A DNA stretch of 64,000 bases from Amborella trichopoda (Eukaryota; Streptophyta; Magnoliopsida; Amborellales; Amborellaceae): assembly GCF_000471905.2 (NCBI RefSeq), contig NW_006498445.1, positions 1,096,838 through 1,160,837 of the forward strand, given 5' to 3'. Position numbers and translations under genes: made by a program. Shown piece after piece: positions 21,650 to 33,700 of the stretch. The notes under the pieces were generated by a model. The model did not search any database. It had not been told where the DNA came from and saw only the letters and a program-made list of their open reading frames with translations. The number at the start of each line of letters is the position of its first letter. The stretch's first letter is position 1.

Positions 21650-22866
21650 CATTACGGGTAGTATTTTCTGAGATACGTCGCATTGATGGGGTTGAGCTGG
21701 CACCCCTCTTGATCATTGATCTTGTAAGAATTGTCTGCGTGCACTCGGGTGGCCACGAATGACCCCTCCCAATTAGGTTTGAACCTGCCTAAAGGGTGTA
21801 GGTTTGTAGGAGTGTGGAAGATTTTCTTGAGTACCATGTCTTCTTCCCTGAAATATCGAGGAACAACTTTACTTTGGTATGCTCTCTCGATTCTACGCTG
21901 ATGAGCAACGATATGTTGTATTGCACGTAGTCATCTTTCATCCAAATTAACGAGGGCAGCGATTCGTGCTTCGATCTTTTGTTCCTCATCTGGATCTTTA
22001 TGAATAAGCACTCGGAGAGACGGTATCTCAACTTCAATGGGTAACACTGCTTCCATACCGTATACCAATGAGTAACGGGTCATGCCAGTAGGAGTCTTCT
22101 CAGCTGTCCGGTAGGCCCATAGCACATCATATAGCTTTTCATGCCAATCTTTGCCACTTTCTATTATTTTGTCTATAATTATGAGAAGTCTTTTGTTTGT
22201 AGCCTCTGCTTGTCCATTTCCTTGAGGGTAGTAAGGTGTGGAGAATTTCTACGTTATCCCAAACTTTTTACACATCTTAGAGACCTTTTCTTTTTTGAGA
22301 TTGGATCCATTGTTAGTAATGATTGACTCGGGGACACCGAACCTGAATACAATATTGTTCTTTATGGAACGGGTAACATGTTGTCCCTCAATTTTGACAA
22401 ATGATGCGGCCTCTACTAACTTGGTGAAGTACTCTGTAGGCGTTAATATAAAACAATGACAGTTTGAGGCTTTCAGTGAGATCATTTCGATGATATCAAG
22501 ACTCCACATGGCAAAGGGCCATACAGGCAGTGTTGAGTTGAGTGGTACGGATGATGCATGGATGAGGTATCCATAAAGCTGACATTTGGGACACCTCTTT
22601 ACTAACTTCCAACAATCTTCAGCCATGGTGGTCCAGTAATAGCCTTGGTGCCTGATTTTTTGAGCTAAGGCGGCTACGCCAGAATAACCTTCTTCATTGT
22701 GTAACTTTGTTAGTACTTGGTCGATTTCTGGCTGATCAAGACATCGTAAAATGATGCCATCTAAGGAATTTTTGAACAGTAGTTCTCCTCTTACTAAGAA
22801 TCCCATATAAAACCTTCGAAGGGCTTTTTCTATCCTTTTTGGTAGCTCTTTCAGGGTATAACCCAT
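21650..22866 (-). pseudogene. integrase of element C
   Basis: Reading leftward: a zinc-binding-like part with KLHNEEGYSGVAALAQKIRH and KRCPKCQ (about 22705-22580), the catalytic core with FAMWSLDIIEM (about 22520-22485), FRFGVPESIITNNGSN (about 22350-22310) and YSTPYYPQGNGQAEA (about 22250-22205), then DVLWAYRTAEKTPTGMTRYS (about 22130-22070), and a C-terminal part FKPNWEGSFVATRVHADNSY ending in LRKYYP at about 21655. This is the full Ty3/gypsy integrase layout; the enzyme inserts element cDNA into chromosomes. No chromodomain is seen, in keeping with Tat. Fossil; broken. Confidence 0.88.
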
Positions 22867-23048
22867 CTTTCAGCAAGGACAGAACATCGTGGAACCATGG
22901 TTTTGCCTTAACTAGCACATCAGAAGCCATGAGAGACACTTCCCCATCGTTCTCATTTTCTTGCTCTATTTCTTCTTCGATCCTTGGTGGGGAAGGATCA
23001 TGTTTGTTCTTGATACAGAATGACAGTGTGGTGATTTTCGAAGGAATA

Positions 23049-24634
23049 TCAAAAGGGTCGCAAGGGTGTCGGTGACCGATTATTTTCCCTAGTTACCTGC
23101 TGAAAGGTGATTTTCTTGAAATATGGGATCATCTTTTCCATATTTTCTTGATAGGGCTTGAATTTTTCTTTTTTCACCTTCCAAATCCCTTGAACTTGGT
23201 TTATGACGAGCAAGGAGTCACCAATCACTCGTATTAGTTGGATTTTCATTCCCATGGTATTCTCTAGCCCGGCTATCAAGGCCTTATATTCAGCAACGTT
23301 ATTGGTACATGGTAAATTCAAACTGATGGTTGTTGGCATTAAAATCTTCTCGGGTGAGCATAATATGACTCCTATACTTGACCCGTATTCATTCCTTGCA
23401 CCATTGAAGTATAGCTCCCAAATTGATTCCTCGATTGTGAAGAGGTTCTCATAAGGGAGATCCGTGTTGACGGGAGTGTTATCTGGCAGTGCGTGTTCAG
23501 CTAAGTGGTCAGCAATGGCTTGTCCTTTGATCGATTTTTGAGTAACATATTCGATCTCGAACTTGCTCAATAGCATTCTCCACTTTGCCAAATGTCCGTT
23601 TAGGACTGGTCTCTCCGATAGATACTTGAGTGGGTCTATTTTTGAGATGAGCTCGACTGAATGAGATAAGACATAGTGTCTTAACTTCTGTACGACCCAC
23701 CCAAGCATCAAGCAATGCTTCTCCACATCCGTGTATCTTGTCTCATAGTCCACCATTGTCTTGTTGATGTAATATATCATTTGTTCTTTTTCATGATCAT
23801 TGTATTGTCCTAACATTGCCCCCATGGTCTTGTCTCTCACTGACATGTATAGGAATAGGGGTTTATCTGAACTTGGAGGGCTAAGGACGAGAGGTTTGGT
23901 GAGGTACTCCTTGATTTGATCAAACGCTTCTTGGCACTCATTATCCCATATGAATGTTGTATCTTTCTTGAGTAGTTTATTAAACGACACGCACTTGCCT
24001 GCTAGTTGTGAGATGAAACGCCTTATGGCTTGTATGCGACGTTGCACTCCACGAATTTCTCTGATATTGCTAGGAGAGGGCATTTTAGTGATGGCTCGTA
24101 TTTTGGACGGCTCCACCTCATGCCTCTTTGGCTTACTATAAAGCCTAGTAATTTTCCCGATTCAACTCCAAAGGTACATTTTTGCAGATTGAGTTTGAGT
24201 TAATGTTTTCGAAGTGTTTCGAAAATGGTTATCAGGTTGGTGAGATGATTAGGCCTGGTCTTTGACTTGACCAAAATGTCGTTGACATAGTCTTCTATGA
24301 TGGTGTGCATTAAGTCGTGGAAGATGCTAGTTATTACCAGTTGATAATTTGCCCATACATTTTTGAGGCCAAAGGTCATGACTTTGTAGCAATAAGTTCC
24401 CCATTGTATTATGAACGAAGTCATGGTCTGGTCTTCTTCTGCCAAGAAGATCTTGTTGTGACCTGAGAAGCCGTCCATGAATGACAACATCTCGTGTCCC
24501 GCAGTGTTGTCGACTATGACATCTATGTTTGGTAATGGAAAATTGTCCTTTGGGCATGCCTTGTTGAGGTCTCTATAGTTAACACACACTTGGATCCTCC
24601 CATCTTTCTTGGGTACAACCACTATGTTGGTCAA
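23049..24634 (-). pseudogene. RT, RNase H and second (archaeal-type) RNase H of element C
   Basis: RT: IVVVPKKDGRIQVCVNYRDL then NKACPKDNFPLPNID (about 24625-24520), HEMLSFMDGFSGHNKI, YCYKVMTFGLKN and the YxxD-type polymerase block near 24290. RNase H: the connection region with FLYMSVRDKTMGAMLGQ (about 23865-23810), YYINKTMVDYETRYTDVEKH and KWRMLLSKFEIEYV. After a spacer, a second RNase H fold begins WELYFNGARNEYGSSIGVIL (about 23420-23360) and has NNVAEYKALIAGLENTMGMK (about 23305-23240) and GDSLLVINQVQG. The dual RNase H arrangement defines Tat elements among plant Ty3/gypsy. Fossil; broken. Confidence 0.9.
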
Positions 24635-25023
24635 CTATTCTGAGTAATCGACGGGGGTAATGAACTTCGCTTTGAGGCAGTTTGTCGATTTCTTATTTAA
24701 TTTTGAGCTCAAGGTGGGTCTTCTGACGTCAGAGTTTCTGCCTTACAAGCTTGGCCCCTTCATTGAATATTATACACCAATGTGGGATCTAGTCCTGACA
24801 TATCATAGTATGACCAGGCAAAGACATCGCGATATTCCTTGAGAAAGAAAATCATATTTTCCCTCTCCTCAGGAGATAGGGAGGTTCCAATCTTGGTTAA
24901 CCTTGAGTCATTATCAGTTCTTAGGTTTATGTCGATCGTCTCTTTGATGATAGCCGTTGGGTCACCATCGAAACTCTTCTTGAATTGCTCAACATGGGAA
25001 ATGAGTTCCTCAGGTTGAGGGAT

Positions 25024-25940
25024 TTATTCAAACTCTTGGCTCTCTTGATCTTTGTCTTGGTCATCCAATTTGTCATCTTGGGTATTGTGTACCGTTATCG
25101 GGCTATCTTGAGTGTTTGCCTTTTTTGAAAATTCTTTTTCATTATTATCATTTTTATCATGCTTTGATTTTACAACGGTTTTTGAAATAATACAAGCAAT
25201 GTCCCTTATGGGACTCGTGATAGAAATGTTGGGGACTGGACGCGCAGGGTGGTTAGATGACCACCTTGTGCCTATCCGTTTTTCGGCACCGGGACTCGAA
25301 GGTGCTGCTGGTATGCTTCCAGCGATTCTCGAGATAGGTGAGTGATCGACCAATTCTTTTCAGGGGTTTTAATCAGTGGATGAGCACGCTTGGCTGTGTT
25401 AGAGCCGATTGTGCATACCTTCAAATCTAGGTTAGCAAAAAGGCCTTCAATTCCCAGTTCTTGTGTGTGCAGAGATGTGAAAGAAGAGTTGTTCCTCATT
25501 GGGGATTCAAGGATCACTTTAGGCCATTTTAAAGGATGGGCATCGAGAGGATCGAGGTTTTGAATGCCTTTAGATACAAAGCCTGGATAGCTTAAGGGCT
25601 TCATCCGGCTTTGCAATAAGGTGAAAGAATACCCGAGACCTCTTCGATCTTTGTTTTTAGTTTTGGCTTCGAATGATTCAGAAATTGCCTCCGTTACGCA
25701 GTGCCCTTGACTACCCAAGCCTTGGCTTGGTTGGATGCCTTGGGAGAAGAGCATGTGGCAAGCTTTGAGGGACTCGAAACCATATCGATGTTGACATTGG
25801 ATAATGTCATCCATCGATGCAGAAGTTTGCAAAATTTGAGGAACAGGGTCGTTGACCTCTAGGAGTAAAGTGGCACAATCGGCTTGCTCGAAGGAAGAGA
25901 GAGAGATTTCTTCAAGCTCGACTCCTACAGCTAGCTTCAT
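25024..25940 (-). pseudogene. linker between protease and RT of element C
   Basis: A 222-codon stretch (25272-25940) begins near KLAVGVELEEISLSSFEQAD and contains SQGIQPSQGLGSQGHCVTEA and KNKDRRGLGYSFT, glycine-rich words resembling the G-patch-like motif often found here in Tat polyproteins (compare D ARQGLGY at 52050-52068). The part nearer RT (25024-25270) is acidic and Ser-rich. No enzyme is recognised. Fossil. Confidence 0.6.
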
Positions 25941-26437
25941 GTTATGTATATTAGGATTGAGAAAAGCAGGGGGTTCAACACATAACTTTGCGAAGCCGTT
26001 TTTAGTTGGAAATTTGAGGCACTGATGGAGTGTAGAGCGACCATGAGGTTTTCATGCAGCCACGGTCTTCCTAACAACATGTTGAAAGAATGTTTTATGT
26101 CTAAGACATAAAACTTTATCAGTTGGAAGATAGGGCCGATCTTGAGTGTGAGAGGTAGTATGCCTTCAACTTGTCTTTTGGCTTCGTCGTATGCAGTGAC
26201 AGTTAGTTGACATGGCTCGAAGTCATCTGGGCTTTCGCCTATCTGCTTCACTGTTTTCATAGGGCATATGTTTAAGGATGTCCCATTATCAACAAACACT
26301 CTTCGTATCTCATATCCTTGCATGAAGACGGTGATGTGCAAAGGTTGCATGTGAAATCGGTTGAAGTTGGCTGGGATGTCATCGACTGTGAACACAATTG
26401 GTGCTGGTGTCATCAACTGGTTGATCATTTCACACAA
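25937..26437 (-). pseudogene. aspartic protease of element C
   Basis: FTVDDIPANFNRFHMQPLHI leads into the retropepsin fold: RRVFVDNGTSLNICPMKTVK carries the D.GTS-type active-site region (about 26310-26250), and IKFYVLDIKHSFNMLLGRPW (about 26122-26063) is the conserved C-terminal strand and helix. The same layout is seen in A and D. It processes the gag-pol precursor in active relatives. Fossil; broken. Confidence 0.82.
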
Positions 26438-26449
26438 CTCATCTGGCTG

Positions 26450-28540
26450 TGTATTGCTCAGGATGTGTGTCTTGGTAAGGACCTTCTAAATCTAGGCTCT
26501 ATGTGCTGATGAATTGACGAGTAGCTCCAAGATGGAGATTTGAGCCTGGATCTTCCAGAGATGAGTTGGTAGATCGCAGGTGGTTGTAGATCCTTAAATT
26601 TCCTTGTTCGGCTCGTGATCTACGACCCCCGCTGGTTGTTTGAGGTATTTCCCATTCTTTCATCGAGAATGTCTCAGCCATCAATTGAATGAGTTTGAAC
26701 ACTCGGGCCCTTTGGGTTAAGGAGTCGACCTCGCCAGCCTGAAGCTCGATAGGGTTAGCCCTACAAGAGTAATGAGAGACTTTGGGGTGTTGGCCCCTTA
26801 TTTGGAAGATGTCACCTTTTCATTGGTCCTGACCATATCAATCTCTAGTGTATCATCTTCGTCATATCAGTCCCATTTGGGAAGGTTATTGAGGTTTGGA
26901 GATGAAGGGCTTCCTCTTATGATGCTCAAAAGATCTTCTACGAGTCCTTGAAAGTGATGATCACAAGCCAATATGAACTATCTGGGATCCTCTTCTTCGC
27001 CTCCACACTCAATCATGTAAATGACCACTTTCTCTTTCGATTTGTCTTGAGCTCCTGCCTTTTCAGTCGTTGTGACTATATTTTTAGGGAGAGGATTTGT
27101 GAAGATACCCATCTTTTGATTAGGCTCTTCGACACGTTGATTTCTAGGTGCGACAATGATGTCCCCCTATTGATTAACCCTTAAATCACTTGTTTCAAAT
27201 ATATGCAGTTTTGAGTATTTGCAGCACCTGCTCTTATCCGTGAGTTGAAATGGTGGTTCAGATGGTGGTAGGAGATAAACCATATTCTTAGCCAAGAGTA
27301 ATTCCAACACTTTTTCTAATGGGTCTTTGAGATGGGTGAAATTATCCTCTCGCCTTTGGTTATTATTTGGAGCGTTGGCTCTAAGCTGACCCCTTTGATT
27401 TTGATTCTGATTGTTGCGTTGAGCAGCTGAACCTTGGCCTATCCGTTAACGACGATCTCATTAACCTGATCGGAAGCATTCCCCTTGTTTTTGTTCTTAT
27501 TTTGGGGAGCTGCTATCGGCTTGTTGTCGGGATTGGTGCTGAGGGGTGTCCCTCTTGCTCTTTCATGTCACACCACCCACTCGATCACGGAGTCAAAAGA
27601 GTGGGGGATAAGACCTTGGCTGAAGAAGGTCCTGTACTCGGGAGCAGCATTCTCTAAGACTATGAAGATCTTGGATGGGTATGTAAGTGGGCATTCTATG
27701 ACTCGCATTGCCGCCTCGCAGAATTGACGGATGAAATCCTTGAAGGATTCTCATGGGTTTTGTTTTGTTGCACTGAGTTTGCCTAGAAAGAGAGGTCTTG
27801 GTGTCGACCCGCGGTCGTGACATATGAATAGGTTGAACATTTCATCTGGAGTGATGTGTGGTCGAGCAGACATTTTTCTTCGATGCCAGTTCAAGGCCTC
27901 ACCGGTCAATGTTTGTGAAAAGATGGTCGTCAGTTGGTTAGGCCTGTCTCACAAAGCTCGAACAGAGAGGAGGTACGCATTGATGTGAGTATCTGGATCG
28001 CTCTTCCCATTAAACTTGTTTCTAAATTATGGGACAACAAATCCCAGGGGACGGTCTTCCATGCGTCCAAGGGTCTCATGAACATAGGCCTTTCGGTATA
28101 GAATTTCATGCATGCCCATTCTTATAAGCATATCCTACATTGCTTTTAATGGTGCCTTCTTGTTGAGTATTTGGCATGATAGTAGGCCCACTGGTTGATG
28201 GGTTCCCAAGTGTAGATTGATAAGTTGAAACTTGGGCTGTATGTTGGCTTGCATGGGCCTGAGATTGATGAGCCGTACTCACCGAGACGGTTTGATACAT
28301 TGGTGCCTGAGGGGTATACTGACCCAAAGGTGTCGCCACCAGTTGCGAAAATTGCACAGTTTGTTAGACCGGATGAACCAGAGGGACCGATTGAAGAATC
28401 GGTTGAGTCGGCAGTGCTAAGGGTTGACCTACACCACTTACTTGGTTTGGGATCGACCCGTAAGCTGGGGCATGAACAGCGTAACTTAGGTTAATTAGAC
28501 TTTTGAGGGCAGCTTGGATGCCTATCTTGCCTAAGGGTCG
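26450..28540 (-). pseudogene. gag region of element C
   Basis: Reading leftward from the 5' LTR: a Gln/Thr/Ser-rich N-terminal part (28106-28357), then the retrotrans_gag domain with NKFNGKSDPDTHINAYLLSV (about 28020-27960), TIFSQTLTGEALNWHRRKM (about 27925-27870) and ESFKDFIRQFCEAAMRVIEC (about 27750-27690). A linker with KVLELLLAKNMVYLLPPSEP follows (about 27310-27250). Motif wording differs from gag of A, B and D, so C is a separate subgroup. Fossil; broken. Confidence 0.78.
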
Positions 28541-28554
28541 GTTTGATCCAGATC

Positions 28555-29602
28555 TATAGCAGAACCAGCATGATCAAGAGCATTAAAATATGATTTTTAA
28601 GACAAGTTAACAGATAAAAAATAAATAAAAGAAGCAGAACAGTAAAAAGAAGAAGAAAGAGAGAGGAATAAATTATACCAAATTTGGCCGAATGACCCGA
28701 AATTCCCGAGCCTTCGGGGGCTCACCCGTATCAGAACCGGTCCTCTTTGCCTCTCTAATTCGGATGTTGACCAGCAGATCTCCAGTGTAAAGGGTTAGAT
28801 CTAGGGTTGTTGTGTCCTAATTCTAGTTTTGATTTAGGGTTTTTGTACCCTAAGTCTAGGTTTTCTCAGTCTTGGGGACTAGGACTTTAGGAGGCTAGGG
28901 TTTCCATCTTCTCTAGGGTTTTCAATCTAGAGATTTTTCTAAAGCTGTTGGTCTTTCTGGGGTCTGGAGGAGAATTTCCTTAGTTTTCTAAGGGTTTTGT
29001 GATTTTCAAAGGCTGAATATGAATTATGATATTTTCTCTATTTTTTTGGGATTTTTTGGGATTTTTCCTAATTGTTTTAGAAATTTTCTAAGGGTTTTTT
29101 CTCTTTTTGATATTTTTGGATAATTTTCCTAATTTCAGGAATTTATAAGGTTTTTTTGGTCTATTTTTCTCTCTCCTTTTGGGTTAAGGAGAGGGGGTAT
29201 TTATAAGATTCAATTGTCGATTTTTTCTAAATATTTTGGAGTTTTTTCAGAATTTTTTGGATTTATCTTGAAGTTTTAACCTTATCAAATAAAAAAAAAC
29301 GCATTTACTGCATCATCAGATGCATTGATTGCATCATCAGCCCTCGTCTGAGCCTGTCGGGTCTGTTACAGCTCAGTCCGCGGCCCGACAGTTGGGTCTC
29401 ATAGGGACTAAATATTATATCTTTTTATCCGTAGGTCCGATTCAGGCGATTCATGGACCGTCGGAAAGCTCTTGGGATCTAAGTCAAAGTGGGATAGTAT
29501 TTGGGTGGTTTTCGGGTAATTAAATTGGGTCTACTAGGATAATGTGGTCCTAAGGGTTTAGAAAACTATAGAATTTGCCAGATTTAAAATGGGGTGTCTA
29601 CA
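28555..29602 (-). repeat. 5' LTR of element C
   Basis: The - strand starts TGTAGACACCCCATTTTAAA at 29602. It aligns with 18042-19061, including TATA (29198-29206) and the AAACCCT-rich leader (about 28790-29090). The primer-binding site just inside (left of 28555) reads TGGATCAAACCGACC on the - strand; its tRNA was not recognised. Confidence 0.88.
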
Positions 29603-31896
29603 AGGATATATCTCATTGTCAGAGATTGATCAAGTATTGATTATAGTGCTGAGATAGAGTGAGAAGAAGAGAGAGAAAATAGAAAGAGATTGATTATGTA
29701 TTCTGAAAATACCCACTTGAGGCTCGTTCTCTAAAAGGGACAAGGACGTAGGATTAACATCCCTGCCATAGATCAGGTGAATGGGTTGATATCCCAGTTG
29801 AGGTTATCTCCTTTTATATATCTGTACGTGTTATTTTGGTAGAAACAAATGTATAGGTCTTAAGGCTATAATCAAGGGTAGTTGGCCATATTTGCTTTTA
29901 CTGTATTATTGGGTCAATGTAAATTGTAAAAAGGGATTAAACTCCTAGAACTATTCTGTTCCCAGTATATAATTTAAAAACCCGTGTTTCTATTATATGG
30001 AATGCATGATCGAATTTGGCCCCGAGTGTGATGTCCTCTGGTAAAGAATTTAATTGGAGTCTCAACATGATTTAAATTATATTGTCCTTTTTAAAATATC
30101 AAATACCCCTTCCTTGTGGCAATAGGTCACTAAGTTTCCTATTCCTTCTTCTTTATTTTTTAGTTAATTTTAATTATTTTAGTTTGATCATCTATAGAGA
30201 AGTTCTTCTATTTTTTGCAAAAAGATCAAGCTGACACTAAATGCGATTTAAAGGAGAATTGGCCTACTTGGGTTAATTGGCCTTAAAACCATAATTCGAT
30301 TGTCATCCACACAATCTCTATCGAATTTTGAATTAATTAGTTTTATAGCAATAAATCAGGGGATTAGATTTGAAATCCTCTGGATTTCGATTTTGCATTG
30401 TAAATAGTTTGGCGCTCACCATGGGCTTCTCAAGCTTGCCTTTACGTCAAAAATACACTTTTCACTTTGTGTTATTTCTGAAATTTTTCACAAAAAGCAA
30501 AAAAATAGTAGCAGAATCCAGATATGAGTCCCCATAACCATCTGGGGCTCAGATAGTAGAGATGCCAAAAAACGCATGTCTAGGCTACGTTCTGAAGACG
30601 CCGCACTATGCGGCATCCAAGAAGTTTGCCCTAAAACACTGATATCTGCGCATCTATACTAGAGGTGCGAGGTGCTGGAAAATGTTTCGGTGACCCTTGG
30701 TCTTAATATTGGATTTCTGCTCCTTATTTTCCCTGACATCTAGCCTGAGAATTAAAGGACTAGAGGCCAAAAATTCCGCACTGTGTGGCATCTTGGGGAT
30801 TCCTTCCTAAACACCGTGTTGCGTGGCGTCTTTATCAGAGGTGTTGAAAAAGTTTCTGGCAGCCTTGATTCATCCATGGCATTTTGCCTCCTGCTCCTTT
30901 GATACTTGACATTGAAAAAAGAAAAAAGGAAAAAACTAATTTATTTAGGTTTCCTTTATAATTATTGAATCTCATGTTTGCTTGATTTGCATGTTGCCAC
31001 ATATTGCACACACTGGTTTCTATACTTTTTGCATACATTAGATTGGGGAAGCTCAGGAAACCATTTCAAAATTTTTGAAAACCCTAAAGGTTGGCATCAA
31101 CATTGAGAGGGCACTTAGCTATTGGGAGCCAACGCGGTTACGGATTGCACAACTTTAACTATGAGAGCTCATCCATAATCCTCAGCCTCAAAGCACCCCA
31201 TAATAACAGAACCTGGTAGATACTTTTAACCGTTGGCCAGGACTTGTGTGGATGCCCAATTAACCTAGCCGCATTTTAGCCTTTTATTAGCTAGGAACCC
31301 CACCAAGACTTGACCCACCCTTAGTTTACTAGGCCAAACTGATTTCATCTTTTTGTGTGGTGCTGTGTGCTTAGATTTAAGAGCAAAGATGTTCAAGTCT
31401 TAGTCTAGGTTTGGGTCCACAACCAGGTCTTAACACAGGTTTGTCCTCAAGTTTGAGTCAAGGCTCGTGCCTAGTCCGAGCCACTTAGGCCCGAACCCAG
31501 GTCCATTACAAGGTCTAGGAGGGGCTCATACCCACTCAACCCAGGTCTCAATCTATTTTCACACCTAGGCCCGAACTCAAGTCCATCACTAGGTCTAGGT
31601 AGGGCTCAGGCCCATTCTAACCCAGATATCCATACCTAGGTGGAGCTAGGTCTGCCTTAGGTTTTGGTCTCAGTCAAACCTAGGTTTGAACCAGTTCCAT
31701 CCTCAAGCCTAGGTTAATGCTCACCCTGAAATTTGAGCCCTAGTCAACCCTTGCTTAGTTTAGGCCTAGATTTTGATTTAAGTCCAGGTTCAGTCTCAAA
31801 ACTAGGTTTGAGTTGGGGTTCGTGGCCAACCATCATCTTCGTCACGTGAGTAAAGGTGATACTAGGTCCATGACCTCGTCCAAGCCCGAGCTAGTT
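29603..31896. other. non-coding repeat-derived DNA
   Basis: No gene is supported. A - strand TATA-like word (ACAGATATATAAAAGG) near 29813-29827 may mark another decayed LTR. Two diverged units of about 175 bp begin near 30598 and 30772, each with CCGCACT(A/G)TG(C/T)GGCATC and GAGGTG...GAAAA(A/T)GTTTC words; the first has GCCGCA / TGCGGC around 3 nt. At 31440-31640 GGCCCGAAC(C/T)CA(A/G)GTCCAT and AAGGTCTAGG/TAGGTCTAGG phrases recur about 110 bp apart. Confidence 0.5.
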
Positions 31897-32581
31897 AGGC
31901 CCTGATACCAATTTGTTGCGATCCTTCGAATTACGGCCAAAACCCAAGTCGATCGCACTTGGGTCAAGGACAGTCGATAGTTTGAGATCCTACATACCCT
32001 ACCCTCTAAAACCTCATCAGCTTAGCCCAGCCTATGACATTTGTGTTGCCAGGCGAGCACTAAATAGTCAAGGGATATGACTCGAGGCCATTCTTTAGGA
32101 ACTCTTGGGCCCCTGAGCTTGTCATAGGAGTCAGACAAGGAATGACGTTCACGCTTGTTAGATTCCTAGGCATAGCCACCAAACCAAGTAAATTCTGGGC
32201 ATAGGGTCAAGTCAACTAGTGTCAGATCGATTAAAGTCAGGTCGGCCAGAGCCAAAATAGTAAAGGTCAAGTCAATCTAGGCTTGGTTGACTAAGCACAA
32301 AATATTCATGGTCCAAGCAACTTGGGGCAACCTAGGTCTAGGTCTGCCTCGAGCCACCAAAGTGCGGTGAGGTGCAATCCATCAAATCATCTCAATGCCA
32401 TAGGAAGTATAAATACTGAACTGAAATAGTTTCAGGAGAGTCGTGATTTCCATACTTTCCTTTAGAGGTTGGCCGATCAAGACGATGACATTCATCGTCA
32501 AGCTCAAGGTCTAGGTAGGTCAACTCTTAGCTCAGATGAGTTCGCTAATTAATCGATCCTAATAGTAAGTCAGTTTCTACA
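31897..32581 (-). mobile_element. possible LTR end with tRNA-iMet-like primer site
   Basis: The - strand reads CAACAAATTGGTATCAGGGC at about 31917-31898. TGGTATCAGGGC differs by one base from the usual primer site for initiator-Met tRNA (TGGTATCAGAGC). An LTR would then extend right to a - strand TGTAGAAACTGAC start at 32581. No gag is visible to the left, so this is tentative. Confidence 0.3.
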
Positions 32582-33700
32582 ATGATAGAAATTCATATTA
32601 AGTTAAAAAAATAAATCAAGGTAGATGTATATCTCAAATCAAATGTGCTAGGGCGATTGGTATTTTATTGTATGTAATGATGAGGATGAGGCCAAACATT
32701 GCATATGTAGTGGACAGACTTAGTAGATATACAAGTTGCATTAGTAGCAGCATTAAGAATCAATCTCTTGAGTTTTAAGATATTGGAAAGGAATGAATCA
32801 ATTATACTATAAATTATGTGGCTTATACCGAGGCTTTGGAAGGATAAACTGATAGAAGTTAAAGCATAAAAGTTCAAAATTCACTATTAACACCAAGATG
32901 GATATTTATTTTAGCTGGGGGAGTGGCAACATGGGGTTCAACTAGGCAAAACTGTATTTTACACTTTTGCACTCTATAATGAGTCAGAATATATTGCCCT
33001 ACATCTTGCTTATGAAGATGCAAAATGATTTAATAGTATTTTATATAACCTGCTAATATGGCCAATTGGTAATGACACTCATATTTTATTGTGATAATCA
33101 TGCTATATTGTTAGAGCATGTAATGATGTATATAATGGTAAATCTAGACATATCACACGCAAACATAACTATCTAAAAATGCTAATAAGATATAAAATGG
33201 CAAGTTTAGAATATGTGAAATCAAAGGAAAATTTGACTAATCCTTTTGATAAAAGGCCTTGCATGGCATGAAATTGCTATAATATTAAGGTGAATGGGGC
33301 TAGAATCTATAAAGTAATCTTATATAGCAGAAACCCAACCTAGTTTTTTGTAACCTCAAAATTCTATGTTCAATGTGATAGTAACAAGCTACATGTGCGA
33401 TTAGTTTGGTTACTAAATTATTAGACGAATCATTATTTTAACCACCCTTTCTAAGAAAATCCATATATTGGATAAGTCTAGTAATGACCTATATGTAAAT
33501 AGGCTGAGTTAAGCTCTTAATCATGTCTATGAGTGTTTATAAATTAGCGTATTTTAAATACAGAGGCACTCTTGATAGATACACCTATATAAGTGTAGAA
33601 AAGAGACCACTTCATATGAGATGAGACTCGTTTCTCCAGCACTTATGATATCGAGATGTAACTACAAGGCCCAAAATATGCTGAGAAGTAAAGACACTAG
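32582..33700 (+). mobile_element. Ty1/copia 3' fragment (RNase H and 3' tail)
   Basis: Translations on the + strand give copia RNase H words: FILAGGVATWGSTRQN near 32905-32955 (compare GGAISWKS.KQ), a stretch matching HCDNQAAI...YNGKSRHI near 33085-33160, and LEYVKSK.NLTNPFDKRP-like wording near 33205-33255, then MGL...SRNPT-like wording near 33295-33345. The following ACACCTATATAAGTGTAGAA (about 33580) is typical of the tail after pol in copia elements. The rest of the element is not seen. Old and heavily broken. Confidence 0.6.

Larger units (their letters stand above)
18042..29602 (-). mobile_element. Element C: Ty3/gypsy Tat-type retrotransposon, both LTRs present
   Basis: Two ~1.02-1.05 kb direct repeats (18042-19061 and about 28555-29602) begin TGTAGACAC on the - strand and bracket gag, protease, RT, RNase H, a second archaeal-type RNase H and integrase in that order. 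A purine tract abuts the left LTR. The second RNase H is the hallmark of the Tat lineage. By eye the LTRs differ at roughly one site in ten, so insertion is likely a few million years old under common plant rates. All domains can be traced, but it is broken in several places. Confidence 0.92.
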
